DNA of 64,000 nucleotides from Solirubrobacter sp963848475 (GTDB lineage Bacteria; Actinomycetota; Thermoleophilia; Solirubrobacterales; Solirubrobacteraceae). The translations under genes were made by a program, and so were the position numbers. Shown piece by piece: positions 9,180 to 18,482 of the stretch (within the stretch, counting starts at the first letter, position 1; each line of letters starts with the position of its first letter). Location: NCBI GenBank assembly GCA_963848475.1, contig CAWKDW010000016.1, forward strand, positions 177,597-241,596, written 5' to 3'. The notes beneath the pieces were generated by a model, which was given only the letters and a program-made list of their open reading frames with translations, had not been told where the DNA came from and ran no database searches.

Positions 9180-10130
9180 CCGATCACGTCGCGCGCCTCG
9201 ACACGCTTGATGTCGTAGGTGACCGTGACCGACGGCCGTTGACCCGTGTTCGCGCCGATCATCTTCTCGATCACGCCCGTGTGCGCGTCGACGACCAAGG
9301 TCTCCTCGTAGCCGGGGACGACCGCCGTGTTGCGCAGGTCCAGCGTCGCGCCGTGGTCCTCGACCTTGACGCTTGGGATCGTGGCCAGCAGGCGCATCAC
9401 GCCGGCGCGCACCTGCTTGTCCCCCGCCCCGGCGATCAGCGCGTCCAAGCAGGCGCCCCAGATGTGGTTGTCGTCGAGCGCCCGGGTCGACCTGACCCCT
9501 GGCTGCATCTTCGTGTCGCCCATGATGGCGGCGACCATCCCTTGGCGCGCCGCCTCCGGGGCCTCCTCGACGGCGGCTCTGGCCGCCAGCACCTGGCGGT
9601 TGATGACGTCGGTCCCCGTGTCGGTGGCCTTCCCTGCCCTTGCGCAGCCCCGCGAGCGACGTCGCGAAGTAGTAGTGGCCGTCGTCGAGGAACAGGTCGG
9701 CGGCGGCGAAGTCCGGGTCACCCGGCAAGCTCTGGTGACGGACCACCAGCGTCGCGTCGCCGGTCGGCGTCGGCTGCGCGGCGATCCGCTTGGAGAACGT
9801 GACGAGCGCCGCCTCGGCCGCGGCCGGCGCACCGAGCTTGCGCGCCGGCCCCTCGCCCGAGGGCAGCGCGCTCGCACCGACGACGATGGCGATCGCGAAG
9901 ACCGCCACAGCGAGCGCGTAGAGCGGCGCCTTGCGCGGCGGCCGCGAGCCGCGACGCGATGGGCGCGCGGCGGCGCGGCGTGACGTGGAGGTCACGAACT
10001 CTGGCGCGCGCGGTGCGTCGTCCGTGCGGAGGGCGTACGCCAACAGGGCGGTCCGGGCGTACGCGGTCGCCTCGTCGGCCGGCTCCGTCACGTCGGGGCG
10101 GTGGTCGGTCAGCCACTCAAGCTCGTTCAT
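9176..10130 (-). CDS. CU044_5270-type membrane protein, partner of the ECF sigma factor (one frameshift)
   Basis: About 317 residues after ignoring one extra base near 9640. The N-terminal part (MNELEWLTDHRPDV) is a short cytoplasmic segment like those of CU044_5270-family proteins, followed by a basic stretch and one membrane helix (APLYALAVAVFAIAIVVG near residue 70). The remainder is extracytoplasmic. After the frameshift it continues as TDTGTDVINRQ and ends VTVTYDIKRVEARDVIG. It overlaps the sigma gene by 14 bp, so it is probably co-translated and may modulate that sigma factor; that role is inferred from position only. Confidence 0.7.
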
Positions 10131-10674
10131 CGTGGTTCCTGTCCAGGTGGGCGCGCAGCTGGGTGCGCGCGCGGTGGATGCGGGAGCGGACCGTGCCGAC
10201 CGGGATGCCGGTGGCGAGCGCGATCTCGGTGTAGGTCAGGTCGGCCCAGGCGTGCAGCAGCAGGGCGTCGCGGTCGATGCTCGCCACCGACTGCAGGGCC
10301 GCGGCGAGCTCCGGCCCGAGCGCACGGGCCTCGACGCGGCCGAGCGCGTCCTCGGTGAAGTCGTGTTCCGCGGTGGCCGGCGGCTCACCACGCCGTGCGG
10401 CGCGGCGGAAATGGTGGCGCAGCAGGTTGCTGGCGATGCCGTAGAGCCAGGGGCCGGCGTCGGCGTAGCGGGGGTCGAAGCGTGCACGCTCGTCGAACGC
10501 GACGCGGAAGGTCTCGGCCGCGAGGTCCTCGCCCGCCGGTCCGGCCCGGCTCACGCACCAGCGATGGATCGCCTGCCAGTGGCGGTCGAAGACCGCGGCG
10601 AACGCCGACCCGTCGGCCAGTGAGGCCGAGATCAGGGCGGCGTCCGAGCTGAGTTGTTGGTCGAGCACTGGCAC
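10117..10674 (-). CDS. ECF-type RNA polymerase sigma factor
   Basis: 185 residues, GTG start at 10674. Region 2 is visible as FAAVFDRHWQAIHRWC through FDPRYADAGPWLYGIASN (about 25-90), and region 4 as DLTYTEIALATGIPVGTV followed by RSRIHRARTQLRAHL near 145-178. Recruits core polymerase to stress or envelope promoters. Followed with a 14-bp overlap by a single-pass membrane protein, the standard arrangement for a sigma factor and its controller. Confidence 0.93.
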   Translation of the reverse strand: MPVLDQQLSSDAALISASLADGSAFAAVFDRHWQAIHRWCVSRAGPAGEDLAAETFRVAFDERARFDPRYADAGPWLYGIASNLLRHHFRRAARRGEPPATAEHDFTEDALGRVEARALGPELAAALQSVASIDRDALLLHAWADLTYTEIALATGIPVGTVRSRIHRARTQLRAHLDRNHDERA

Positions 10675-10707
10675 TCATTGCCGGCCCGACCGCAAACGGT
10701 TCGCGCG

Positions 10708-11193
10708 CTACAGGATCAGGCAGCTGGTGGTGGCGTGGGCGAACAGCTTGCCACCGTCCTCGGCGTACAGCCGCCCCTCGGCGGTCGCGAGCTTGCGGCC
10801 GACGTGCACGACGTGGCTGTCGGCCAGCACGCGGCCGCTGTCGGCGCTCATCGCCCGCACGTAGCGGACCTGGAGGTCCGACGTGGTGTAGCGCTGCCCG
10901 GCGGCGAGCGTGGTGTGGATCGCGCAGCCCAGCGAGGAGTCCAGCAGGGTCGCGGCGACGCCGCCGTGGACCGAGCCGATCGGGTTGTACATCCACTCCT
11001 GCGGCGTGACGGCGAAGATCACGCGGCCGGCTCGACGAGCGTGATCTGAAGTCGAGCAGCTCGGCGATCGGTGGCGGCGGAGCTCACCCGCGGCGATCTT
11101 GCGGATGGCGTCGAGGCCAGGCAGCGACGCCGCGGCCATGGCGGTGGCGAGCGGGTCCGACCAGCTGAAGGTCCGGACGCGCTCGCTGTCCAC
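10708..11193 (-). CDS. PaaI-type hotdog-fold thioesterase (three local frameshifts)
   Basis: About 162 residues, GTG start at 11193. The hotdog signature GSVHGGVAATLLDSSLGCAI near residue 75 is clear, then LQVRYVRAM and a final beta-strand. Residues 37-54 read as arginine-rich noise; ignoring three missing C bases between 11035 and 11085 restores AELLDF and ITLVEPGRVIF, typical for the family. Likely hydrolyses an acyl-CoA or aromatic-CoA thioester in the cytoplasm; substrate unknown. Confidence 0.85.
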   Translation of the reverse strand: MDSERVRTFSWSDPLATAMAAASLPGLDAIRKIAAGELRRHRSPSCSTSDHARRAGRVIFAVTPQEWMYNPIGSVHGGVAATLLDSSLGCAIHTTLAAGQRYTTSDLQVRYVRAMSADSGRVLADSHVVHVGRKLATAEGRLYAEDGGKLFAHATTSCLIL

Positions 11194-11223
11194 AGACTGG
11201 TTGCTTCACGCAACCGAGTACTA

Positions 11224-12453
11224 CTACGCGCTCGTTCTGGCTGTCTGAACGCGTGCTCGGTGGCTGATCCGCTGGTCCTGGGCGCTCAGGGGCAGCAGCA
11301 GCGCCAGGCCCAGCCCAAGGAACGGGAGCAGCACGACGGTCCACATCACGGTTGACAGGCCGGCGGCGTCCGCGAGCAGACCGAGCAGCGCCGCGGCGAC
11401 GCCGCCGACGCCGATCGCGAAGCCCAACGTCACTCCGGAGGCGACGCCGAGCCGGCTCGGCAGGTACTCCTGCCCCATCACGACCGAGACGCTGAAGGAC
11501 ATCACGGTCACGAAGCCGATCGCGGCCAGCAGGACCGCGGCGGCGATGTAGGTCGGAGCGAGCATGAACATCAGCAGCAGAGGGATCTGGGCGATGATCG
11601 AGCCGAGCAGGACCTTGCGCCGGCCGATCCGGTCGACGAGCCGGCCGCCGACGAGCGTTCCGAGCGCTCCGGCGACGAGCATCGCGGCGAGCGCGGTGTT
11701 CGCCGTCGCCTCGGTCGCGCCGTACTCGCGGATGAACCAGATCGGCGCGAAGGACTGCAGGCCGAAGTAGATCCCGGAGCGCACGGACACGACCGCGGTC
11801 AGCGTCCCGAACGCGCTCCAGTCGTCCTCCGAGCGATCGGCGTTGCGCACGCGGGCGGCGCTCTCCGCGGCCGCCGTCGCGCTGCGCCGCTTGAGCTTCG
11901 GCAGCTCGATGGCCAGGCCGATGGCCACCAGCAGCGGCACGATCGCCACGATCAGCGTTCCGGAGAGGCCGAACAGCAATACGGCCGGCGTGATCAGGAT
12001 CGGGCCGAGCGCGAACCCGGCGTTCCCGCCGACCGAGAAGAGGCTCATCCCGGTGCCGCGGCGTGAGCCTGACGCGTAGTTGGCGTAGCGCGCGCCCTCC
12101 GGGTGGAAGGCGGCGACGCCGAGGCCGCCGATCCCGACGGCGAGGGCGGTGAGGCCAAAGCTCGGCGCCACCCCGGCGAGCCCGATCCCGATCGCCGCGA
12201 GCGCGACGCCGACGGGCATCAGCCACGCGAGCGAGAGCCGGTCCGAGACCGCCCCGAACGCGGGCTGGATGATCGAGGAGCCGACCGTGACGAACAGCAG
12301 CAGAGCGCCGACCGCGGCATAGGAATAGCCGCGCTCGGCGATCAGGAACGGGATCAGCGCGGGAACGGCGCCCTGACAGAGATCCGCGACCGCGTGGCCG
12401 GATGCGAGAGCGGCCAGGCCACGGCGGTCGAGGTCTCGAAAGGTTTCCGCCAC
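11224..12453 (-). CDS. MFS transporter, fosmidomycin-resistance (Fsr)-like
   Basis: 409 residues, 12 predicted membrane helices. The loop GGLGVAAFHPEGARYANYASG followed by SLFSVGGNAGFALGPI near residues 108-150 is the hallmark of the Fsr branch of the major facilitator superfamily, proton-driven drug exporters. Frame is clean. Starts 7 bp past the reconstructed end of the upstream RTX-like gene. Native substrate unknown; export of a small acidic compound is the family expectation. Confidence 0.85.
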   Translation of the reverse strand: MAETFRDLDRRGLAALASGHAVADLCQGAVPALIPFLIAERGYSYAAVGALLLFVTVGSSIIQPAFGAVSDRLSLAWLMPVGVALAAIGIGLAGVAPSFGLTALAVGIGGLGVAAFHPEGARYANYASGSRRGTGMSLFSVGGNAGFALGPILITPAVLLFGLSGTLIVAIVPLLVAIGLAIELPKLKRRSATAAAESAARVRNADRSEDDWSAFGTLTAVVSVRSGIYFGLQSFAPIWFIREYGATEATANTALAAMLVAGALGTLVGGRLVDRIGRRKVLLGSIIAQIPLLLMFMLAPTYIAAAVLLAAIGFVTVMSFSVSVVMGQEYLPSRLGVASGVTLGFAIGVGGVAAALLGLLADAAGLSTVMWTVVLLPFLGLGLALLLPLSAQDQRISHRARVQTARTSA

Positions 12454-12459
12454 GGCGGA

Positions 12460-14180
12460 CTACATCAAAGCAGCCGCCGCGGTCCGTTTAGAAGCGACAA
12501 GCGTCACCTTCGACGTGCGCTCGTCGGCTCCCCTACTGAAGGCCCGCGCGCTCACCGCGAGCTTCTTGCGCTTGGCCAGCCGTCGCGGTTCCCGGAGCGA
12601 GCTTGACCTTGATCGACTTGCGCTCGCCCGCGGCCACTGCGAAGCCCTTGCGGCCGAGCAGCAGCGCCGCCTTCAGCTTGCCGGCCTTGAGCGCTCTTGG
12701 TCGTGAACATCGCGACGGTGCCGCGGCAGCCGGCGGTGCCCGCCGGGCAGGAGAGCTTGAGGGTCGCGACGCCCTTGTTGACCTTGGCGGTCTTGGCCAG
12801 CGTCGCCGCACCCGGAGCGGGAGCGGGAGCGGGCGCGGGAGCGGGCACGGGAGCGGGAGCGGGAACCGGGGTGGGGAGCACGGTCCAGTCGATGCTCTCG
12901 ACGTCGCCCGCGACCGAGTCGACGCCCAGAGCGTCGGCGATCACCCTGTCGGTGCCCGAGCCGCCGAAGACGAAGCTCGCGACGTTGTCGCGGACATCGA
13001 GCGTGTCGTTGCCGGCGCCGCCGTCGGCGACCACCGTGATCGGGAGCCACGGCGTGCTGGTCAGCGTGTCGTCGCCGCCGAGCGCGTTGAGCTCGAAGTA
13101 CTCGCTCGAGCCGATGCTGAGGTTGAACGGGCCCGGGTTCGTGCGGTCGTAGCGGACGCGGCCGTTCTCGACCTTGAGCGTCGAGGTGTCGGCGGCGGCC
13201 GAGAGGTTGGTCTCGACGCGGTCGACGCCGTCGTCGCCGTTCATCACGTCCGACCCGTCGCCGTTGTTCCAGACCAGCGTGTCGTCGGCGGCGCCGCCGT
13301 TGACGGTGTCGGAGCCGCGGTCGCCGACGATGCGATCGCCGCCGCCACCGCCGCTGAGGACGTCGTTGCCGTCGTTGCCGGCGATCAGGTCGGCGCCGTC
13401 ACCCGTGGCGATCGTGTCGTCACCGGTGCCGGCGTCGATGTTCATCGGCACGCTGACGCCGGCCGCGGTCGTGAGCTTGTCGTTGCCCGAGAACGAGGTC
13501 AGCGACAACTTCTCGACGTTGTTGGAGATCACGTTGATCGGCGCCGGGCTGACGCGGTCGAAGCGGAAGCCGGCGCCGCTCGGCGTGACGGTGTTCTCGT
13601 CGTCGGCGTTGCCCTCGGTGATCAGGGTCTCGTCGACGCCCGCGTCGCCTTCGTTGACGTCGTTGCCGTCACCGTTGTTCCAGATGATCACGTCGTTGCC
13701 GGCGTCGCCGTGGATCGTCTCGTTGCCGCGGAAGCCCGTGATGCGGTCGTTGCCGTTGCCGGCGGAGATCGCGTCGACGGCGCCGGAGCCGACGATGATG
13801 TCGTCACCGTCCTCGGCGTTGATCGTGGAGGCCGCGAGGTTCGGGGCCGAGAAGTTGATGTTGTCGTTGCCGCCGCCCGCGTTGAGGACGACGGTGATCG
13901 TGCCGTCGGACGGGAGCGTCGCGACGCCCGCTCCGGGGTCGAAGTCCGTGGCGCCGGCGAGGCCGCCGACCGCGCCGAAGCTGTGCGTGATCAGGCCGGC
14001 GGCGTTGACGCCGAGGGTGATGTTCTCGGCCGTCGCGTCGCCCGTCAGCGTCAGCGTCGTGCCGGAGATCGAGGGCGTGACCGCGGCGTGGGCGGCGGCG
14101 GGGAGGGCGAAGGCCGCCACCCCGGCGGCGATCGCCAGTGCCGCGACGCGAGGAGGAGAGGTACGGATTCTCGGCTTCAT
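12460..14180 (-). CDS. secreted RTX-like calcium-binding repeat protein (two frameshifts near the C-terminus)
   Basis: About 572 residues. Signal peptide ending AAAHAAV, then several clusters of Asp/Gly nonapeptides such as GGNDN, GDDTIATGDGADLIAGNDGN and GGGGDRIVGDRGSDTV, the calcium-binding beta-roll pattern. A linker of repeated Pro-Ala near residue 440 leads to a C-terminal beta domain (AKVNKGVATLKLSCPAGTAG). Extra bases near 12690 and 12585 shift the frame; corrected, it ends KVTLVASKRTAAAALM at 12460. Probably a surface or secreted structural protein. No protease or lipase domain is visible, so a toxin role is not supported. Confidence 0.8.
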
Positions 14181-14215
14181 GCCAGCGATGACGCCGGCCC
14201 TCCGCCGCGTATTCC

Positions 14216-15431
14216 TCAGCCGAGGCTCTCGAGCACGTCCCAGTTGCCGCCGCGCAGCGCGTCCAGGTACGGCGTGACGTCGACGCCCTTGCGTGATCGC
14301 GGTGCGGACGGGCGTCGACCTCGCGCCCGTAGCCGAGCAGGATCGCGCCGACGATCTGCCCGCCCGAGATGACGAGCTTGCGGTACTTGGTGCCGCCGTC
14401 GCCCTCGAGCGCGATCACCTCGTCGTCCGGCGCGGTGCGCTCGAAGTGGCCGATCGAGGTCAGCTCGATCCCGACGACCTTGAGGATCGTGACCGGCACG
14501 ATGCCCTTGTAGGCCTTGTCGCCGCCCGCGGCGGTGTCGGCCGCGACCTCCGCCTGGGCGACCGCGGTCGGCCACAGGCCGGGCAGCTGGCTCGTCGAAC
14601 TCGGCGACGTCGCCGGCGGCGAGCACCGACGGGTCGTCGGTGCGCATGCGCTCGTCGACGAGCACGCCGCGCTTGATCCGCGAGCCCGCGCCTCGCGGGC
14701 GAGCTCGACGTTCGGCTGGATGCCGGCGGCGACGAGCAGGATGTGCGCCTCGATGCTGCGGCCTCGCTGAGGTTCGACGGCGCGCAGGCGTCCGTTGGCG
14801 TCGACCGACTCGGCCTTCGCCTCCATCACGAACTCGAGCCCGAGGCCCTCGAGGTAGCTGGCGCAGGATCTCGGCCGCGCGGGCGTCGAGCTGGCGGCGC
14901 AGCAGGCGATCGGAGCGCTCGAGCACGACGGTCTTGAGCCCGAGCTTGTGCAGCGCGTAGGCGGCCTCGAGGCCGAGCAGCCCGCCGCCGGCGACCGCGC
15001 GCGCGGCGCGTCGCGGGGCGCTGGGCGAAGGCGCGCAGGCGCGATCGCGTCGTCGGCCGAGCGCAGGACCGCGGTCCCGGGCGACCCCGAAGCCCTCGAT
15101 CGGCGGCACGAAGCTGCTCGAGCCGGTGGCGAGGATCAGGCGGTCGTACGTCGAGCCGCTCGCCGGTGCCGAGCGCGACCTCGCGCTCGGTAGCGGTCGA
15201 AGCCGCAGCGCGCGGGTGTTCAGCCACGCGGTGATCGCGGCGCTCCTCGTACCAGGCGTCCGGGTTGAGGTAGAGCCCCTGCATCGCGGAGCGGCCGTAG
15301 ACGAGGCGCGAGATGCCCATGCGGTTGTAGAGGTGGTGCGGCTCCTCGGCGATCAGGTCGATCTCGACGTCGGGATGGCGGCGGCGCAGGTGGTCGGCGG
15401 CCGTCACGCCCGCGATCCCGTTGCCGATCAC
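14216..15431 (-). CDS. NirB-like FAD/NAD(P)H oxidoreductase module (C-terminal part of a multi-domain redox protein; many frameshifts)
   Basis: Reconstructed across several one-base indels. FAD-binding Rossmann motif VVIGNGIAGVTAADHL, then EPHHLYNRMGISRLVYG, which resembles the N-terminal half of NAD(P)H nitrite reductase and rubredoxin reductase. The NAD(P)-binding motif VVAGGGLLGLEAAYALHKLG lies in the middle and the second FAD contact VLAAGDVAEFDE near the end, followed by DVTPYLDALRGGNWDVLESLG. It should pass electrons between NAD(P)H and the upstream ferredoxin-like module, to which it seems to be fused through a short linker (TPDKAEAPVAEPAS). No siroheme domain is present, so it is not a nitrite reductase by itself. 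Confidence 0.75.
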
Positions 15432-15790
15432 GACGACCTGCGCGACGATCTTGTCGTACTTGAAGCCGCGGACGCTGGCTCAGCGACGGGCGCCTCGGCC
15501 TTGTCGGGCGTGCAGCGCGACCTCGACCGGGCCGGTGACTCTTCACGCAGCACGCCATCCGCGTGTTCGCGGCGTAGCCGAGGCGGTTGAGCGTCGCGAG
15601 CTCGTCGTCGTCGACGGGCGAGGTGCAATCGCATGCCCGGACTTGATCGCGACCGGATCGGCTCCGCAGACGCCCATCCGGCAGCCGGCCTCGATCGCCA
15701 TCCCGGCGGCCTCGGCGGCCTCCAGCAGCGTCTGCCGGGCTTGGGCGCGACGCGCTTGTTGTCGGGGACGAACGTGATCTCGGGCGCGTT
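15432..15790 (-). CDS. plant-type 2Fe-2S ferredoxin module of the same redox protein (frameshifted)
   Basis: Reads APEITFVPDNKRVAPKPG, then LLEAAEAAGMAIEAGCRMG and VCGADPVAIKSGMDCTSPVD after ignoring two extra bases at about 15631-15635, and later ANTRMACCV. This is the beta-grasp ferredoxin pattern with the loop C-x4-C. The third ligand position, normally C-x2-C, is Asp in GAD. Extra cysteines in MDC and ACC could complete the cluster. No start codon or stop separates it from the polyferredoxin before it (Pro-rich linker) or the flavoprotein after it. Confidence 0.65.
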
Positions 15791-16856
15791 GCCGCAGCGC
15801 GCGCGCGGCGCGACGCGAGCGGGCGCCGGCGCCGCCGATCGTCGCCGCGGCGGCGGGCGCGGCCGGCCGACGCGCGCTCGAGGAACGGCTTCTCCTTGCG
15901 CACGGTGCGCACGAACCAGGTGACGGCGAGCGCGATCGCCGCGGCGCGCGACCGCCCACGTCAACGGCTCGGCGGGCCGTAGGATCGGCGTCGCGAACCA
16001 GTAGAAGAGCGAGAACGCGACCGCGCCGTAGAGCGACGTGATCGTGTGCGCGGAGGTCTTGCATGAACGCGATCGAGCGTCGCGAACGCTGGCGACGCCC
16101 GCGGCGACGTAGATCGCCATCCAGCCGAGGCATCGTCAGGCCGCCGAGCCGTCCGGGACCACGAAGAAGCCGAGCGATCGAGGCCCGGGAAGGCGCCGAC
16201 GAAGAAGCGCCGGTAGCCGCTCCAGTAGGTGTCGGCGTCGTTGAGATCGGCGAGGTAGGCGGCCCGCGGGTTGAAGTCGTAGCAGTTCTTGACGCAGCCG
16301 ACGCACGGCTGGCAGTGCGCGTTGGCGACCATGCAGCAGCGGGGTCTGGCCGTAGATGCGCTGGACCGGCAGCAGCGGGCAGATCGTCGAGCACCAGCCG
16401 CTCTTGCCCTTGAGGAACATGCCGCCGGTGAACGCGGCGGTCATCGCGCCGAGCAGCAGCAGCGCGCTGCAGCGGGCCGCTGTCGTCGAGGCCGAGCCGT
16501 CGCAGGAAGACGAAGCAGCACGAACAGCGCTGAACGCGATCACGTAGCCGTATTCCTTCAGCCACGCGGGCGCGGTCAGGGCCTTCGTGAGCTTCGAGCG
16601 CCCGCGGCGTCTGGTTGGAGGCGGCGAGCGGGCAGAGGTTGCGCCAGATGCCCGGGCGCGACCAGGAACAGCAGCGGCAGGCAGCGGGATGACGACCTTC
16701 CACATCACGAACAGGCCCGTGTCGGGCGATGACGATCAGCAGGGCAGCGATGATGAGGCGCGACGACGAGGCTGCCGGAGCGGATGGCCTGCCACCTGCG
16801 CAACGGCAGGCGCGATGGGATCTGCGTGTAGTTGGGGAACGCGATCGGCGGCCGAC
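15791..16856 (-). CDS. membrane polyferredoxin module with Cys clusters (frameshifted)
   Basis: Reconstructed from overlapping frames. Several membrane helices (SGSLVVAP with following hydrophobics; WLKEYGYVIAF; LLLLGAMTAAFTGGMFLKG) are interspersed with cysteine motifs: IWRNLCPLAASNQTPRAL, GKSGWCSTICPLLPVQRIYG and HCQPCVGCVKNCYDFNPRAA, the last a C-x2-C-x2-C-x3-C 4Fe-4S site. The layout recalls NapH/NosR-type membrane iron-sulfur proteins that move electrons across or along the membrane. Joined without a visible stop to the cyclic-nucleotide-binding domain before it and the 2Fe-2S module after it. Confidence 0.65.
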
Positions 16857-17318
16857 CTAGCCGGCCAGCCGGTGTCTGCTCGCCGCCGGCGCGCAGGCGG
16901 GCGGACAGGATCCGGCCGAGGTCGAGCAGGATGTGCGCGGCCGAGCGCGGGATGGCGGGCGGCGAGCGCCTCGAAGCCCTCGAAGCTCGAGCCGCATCAC
17001 CTCGCCGTCGCTCATCGCCTCGACGTCGACGGCGCGCGGGGCGCCGTCGAGGAACGCGGCCTCGCCGAGCGTGGTGATCGGGTGGATCACGCCGCTCGGG
17101 GCCCGCAGCCAGCCGTCGACGAGCAGGTACAGGGCGCGATCGCGCTCGCCCGGCCTGGAGGACGATCGTCGCCGGGGCGGAAGAGCAGCGTCTCGGCGTG
17201 ATCGAGCAGCAGCGCCCAGTCGTCCTCGCCGCGGTCGTCGAGGAACCCGGGGAGGCCGTGCTCCGAGTCGGAGTCCGATGCGGTCGCCGGGATAGTCGAA
17301 GAAGCCCGTCGTGTCCAT
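16857..17318 (-). CDS. cyclic-nucleotide-binding (CRP/CAP-type) regulatory domain, N-terminal to the redox protein (frameshifted)
   Basis: From the ATG at 17318 (MDTTGFFDYPGDRIGLR) the corrected reading contains GFLDDRGEDDWALLLDHAET, FRPGD, ERDRALYLLVDGWL, HPITTLGEAAFLDGAPRAVD and VMRLE, the beta-barrel and phosphate-binding-cassette pattern of cNMP sensors. No DNA-binding helix-turn-helix follows. Instead one frame continues through EQTPAGRLGRPPIAFPNY into the membrane iron-sulfur part, while a shifted frame gives a TAG at 16857. Because no start codon fits the membrane part, fusion is favoured. Cyclic AMP or another nucleotide might gate electron flow; the phosphate-binding residues should be checked on a corrected sequence. 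Confidence 0.65.
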   Translation of the reverse strand: MDTTGFFDYPGDRIGLRLGARPPRVPRRPRRGRLGAAARSRRDAALPPRRRSSSRPGERDRALYLLVDGWLRAPSGVIHPITTLGEAAFLDGAPRAVDVEAMSDGEVMRLELRGLRGARRPPSRARPRTSCSTSAGSCPPACAPAASRHRLAG

Positions 17319-18390
17319 GCCGGTGCGGCCGACTCGTATGGCTGGATCCGGGTGATCGTGTGGTCGATTCGTGGTTGGTGACCCAGATCGACGCCGGCGC
17401 CGGAGGCGATGCCGAGCGGCCGCTCGACCGACCGGGATCGGCGAGCCGACGACGCTGGCCGGTCTGCTGATCGAGGCGCGTGACGCTGTTGTCGTCGTTG
17501 TTGCGTGACCCAGACGAAGCCGTTGCCGAACGGCGAGCTGGCGCGGGTTCGCGGCCGACCTTGATCGGTGCCGAGCTCGGCTCGCCCGTCCTGCGGTCCA
17601 GGCGGGTGACGGTGCCGTCGCCGGAGTTGGCGATCCAGGCGGCGCTCGCGGTCTCGATCACGCCGCGCGGGCGGTGGCCGACGGAGATCGGCGTGCCGAC
17701 GACCTCGCGCGGTGGACGGGTCGATCCGGGTGACGGTGTCGTCGCCGCGAGTTCGTGACCCAGACGAAGCGGCGGCCGACGAAGATGCCGGCGGGCTTGG
17801 AGCCGACGCCGATCGGCCCGCCGACGATCGCCGGCGACGCGCGGTCGATCCGGTTGACGGTGTTGTCGTTGACGGTTGGCGACCCACACGAGTTGCTTGC
17901 CGAGCGAGATCGCCTCGGGCCGATCGCCGACGTGGCACCTTCGCGGTCGGGCACGAGCTCGCCCTGCGGCCTGGAAGCGCTGCGACGGCGTCCGACCCGC
18001 GCGCTCGCCGAGCCACACGACGCCCTTGCCGGCGACGATCCCGTCGGGCCGCGTGCCCGCGGGCCAGCGGCTTCCCGACGCACCTCGTTCGTCTCGGGGT
18101 CGATGACGGACAGCGTCGCCGCCCTGCTGGTTGGCGACGAACACCTTGCCGCCGCTGACGGCGACCCCGTCAGGCCCCTTGCCCCACCTGTGATCGTCGC
18201 CGACGCGCGCGCGGCTGCGCGGCGGCGGTCGCCGCGGTCGGCTTGGGCGGGCGACGCGGTCGCCGCGGCGGTCGCGGCGCGGCGCCGCTCGCGGCGCTTG
18301 CGGCCGAACACGCCGGTCGCGGCAAGCGCCGGCGGCCACCAGCCCGACCACGAGCACGCGCCGGAAGCCCGACGCCGCCACCACGCACCG
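17319..18390 (-). CDS. membrane-anchored YVTN-type beta-propeller (frameshifted)
   Basis: Starts near 18384 with GFRRVLVVGLVAAGA, a membrane helix, followed by a basic stretch (GRKRRERRRAAT) and a low-complexity linker. Then come repeated blades, each carrying a form of VWVxNxxDxTVxRID: GKVFVANQQGG, QLVWVAN, FVWVTNSR, AAWIANSGDGTVTRLD, NNDDNSVTRLDQQTGQ and IWVTNHES. At least six blades are visible. No stop codon occurs in any frame from 17261 to 17400, so whether it ends before the cyclic-nucleotide domain or is fused to it cannot be settled here. Kinase-helix-propeller is the layout of mycobacterial PknD. Confidence 0.65.
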
Positions 18391-18396
18391 GCTGCA

Positions 18397-18482
18397 GGGG
18401 CCAGACCCCTTTAGGTTCGCGTTGGCTCTGGGCGGCGGCTTTCGCGGTGGCCGCGTTTCTAAAGGGGTCAGACCCCTTTAGA
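18397..18482. repeat. pair of REP-like palindromic repeats
   Basis: TCTAAAGGGGTC and GACCCCTTTAGA are perfect 12-bp arms about a single A (18458-18482). The unit GGGGTCAGACCCCTTTAG (18464-18481) recurs 67 bp away at 18397-18414 with one substitution (T to C), in the same orientation. Such short palindromes resemble REP elements moved by RAYT-type transposases, but no transposase is in the window. On the minus strand the repeat supplies the last codons and TGA of the kinase reading frame (SKGV-stop). Confidence 0.7.

Noticed and set aside
14216..15431. Assimilatory nitrite reductase (nirB)
   Set aside because: Only the FAD/NAD half resembles NirB; siroheme and its 4Fe-4S motifs are absent and no nirD or nitrate genes are nearby.
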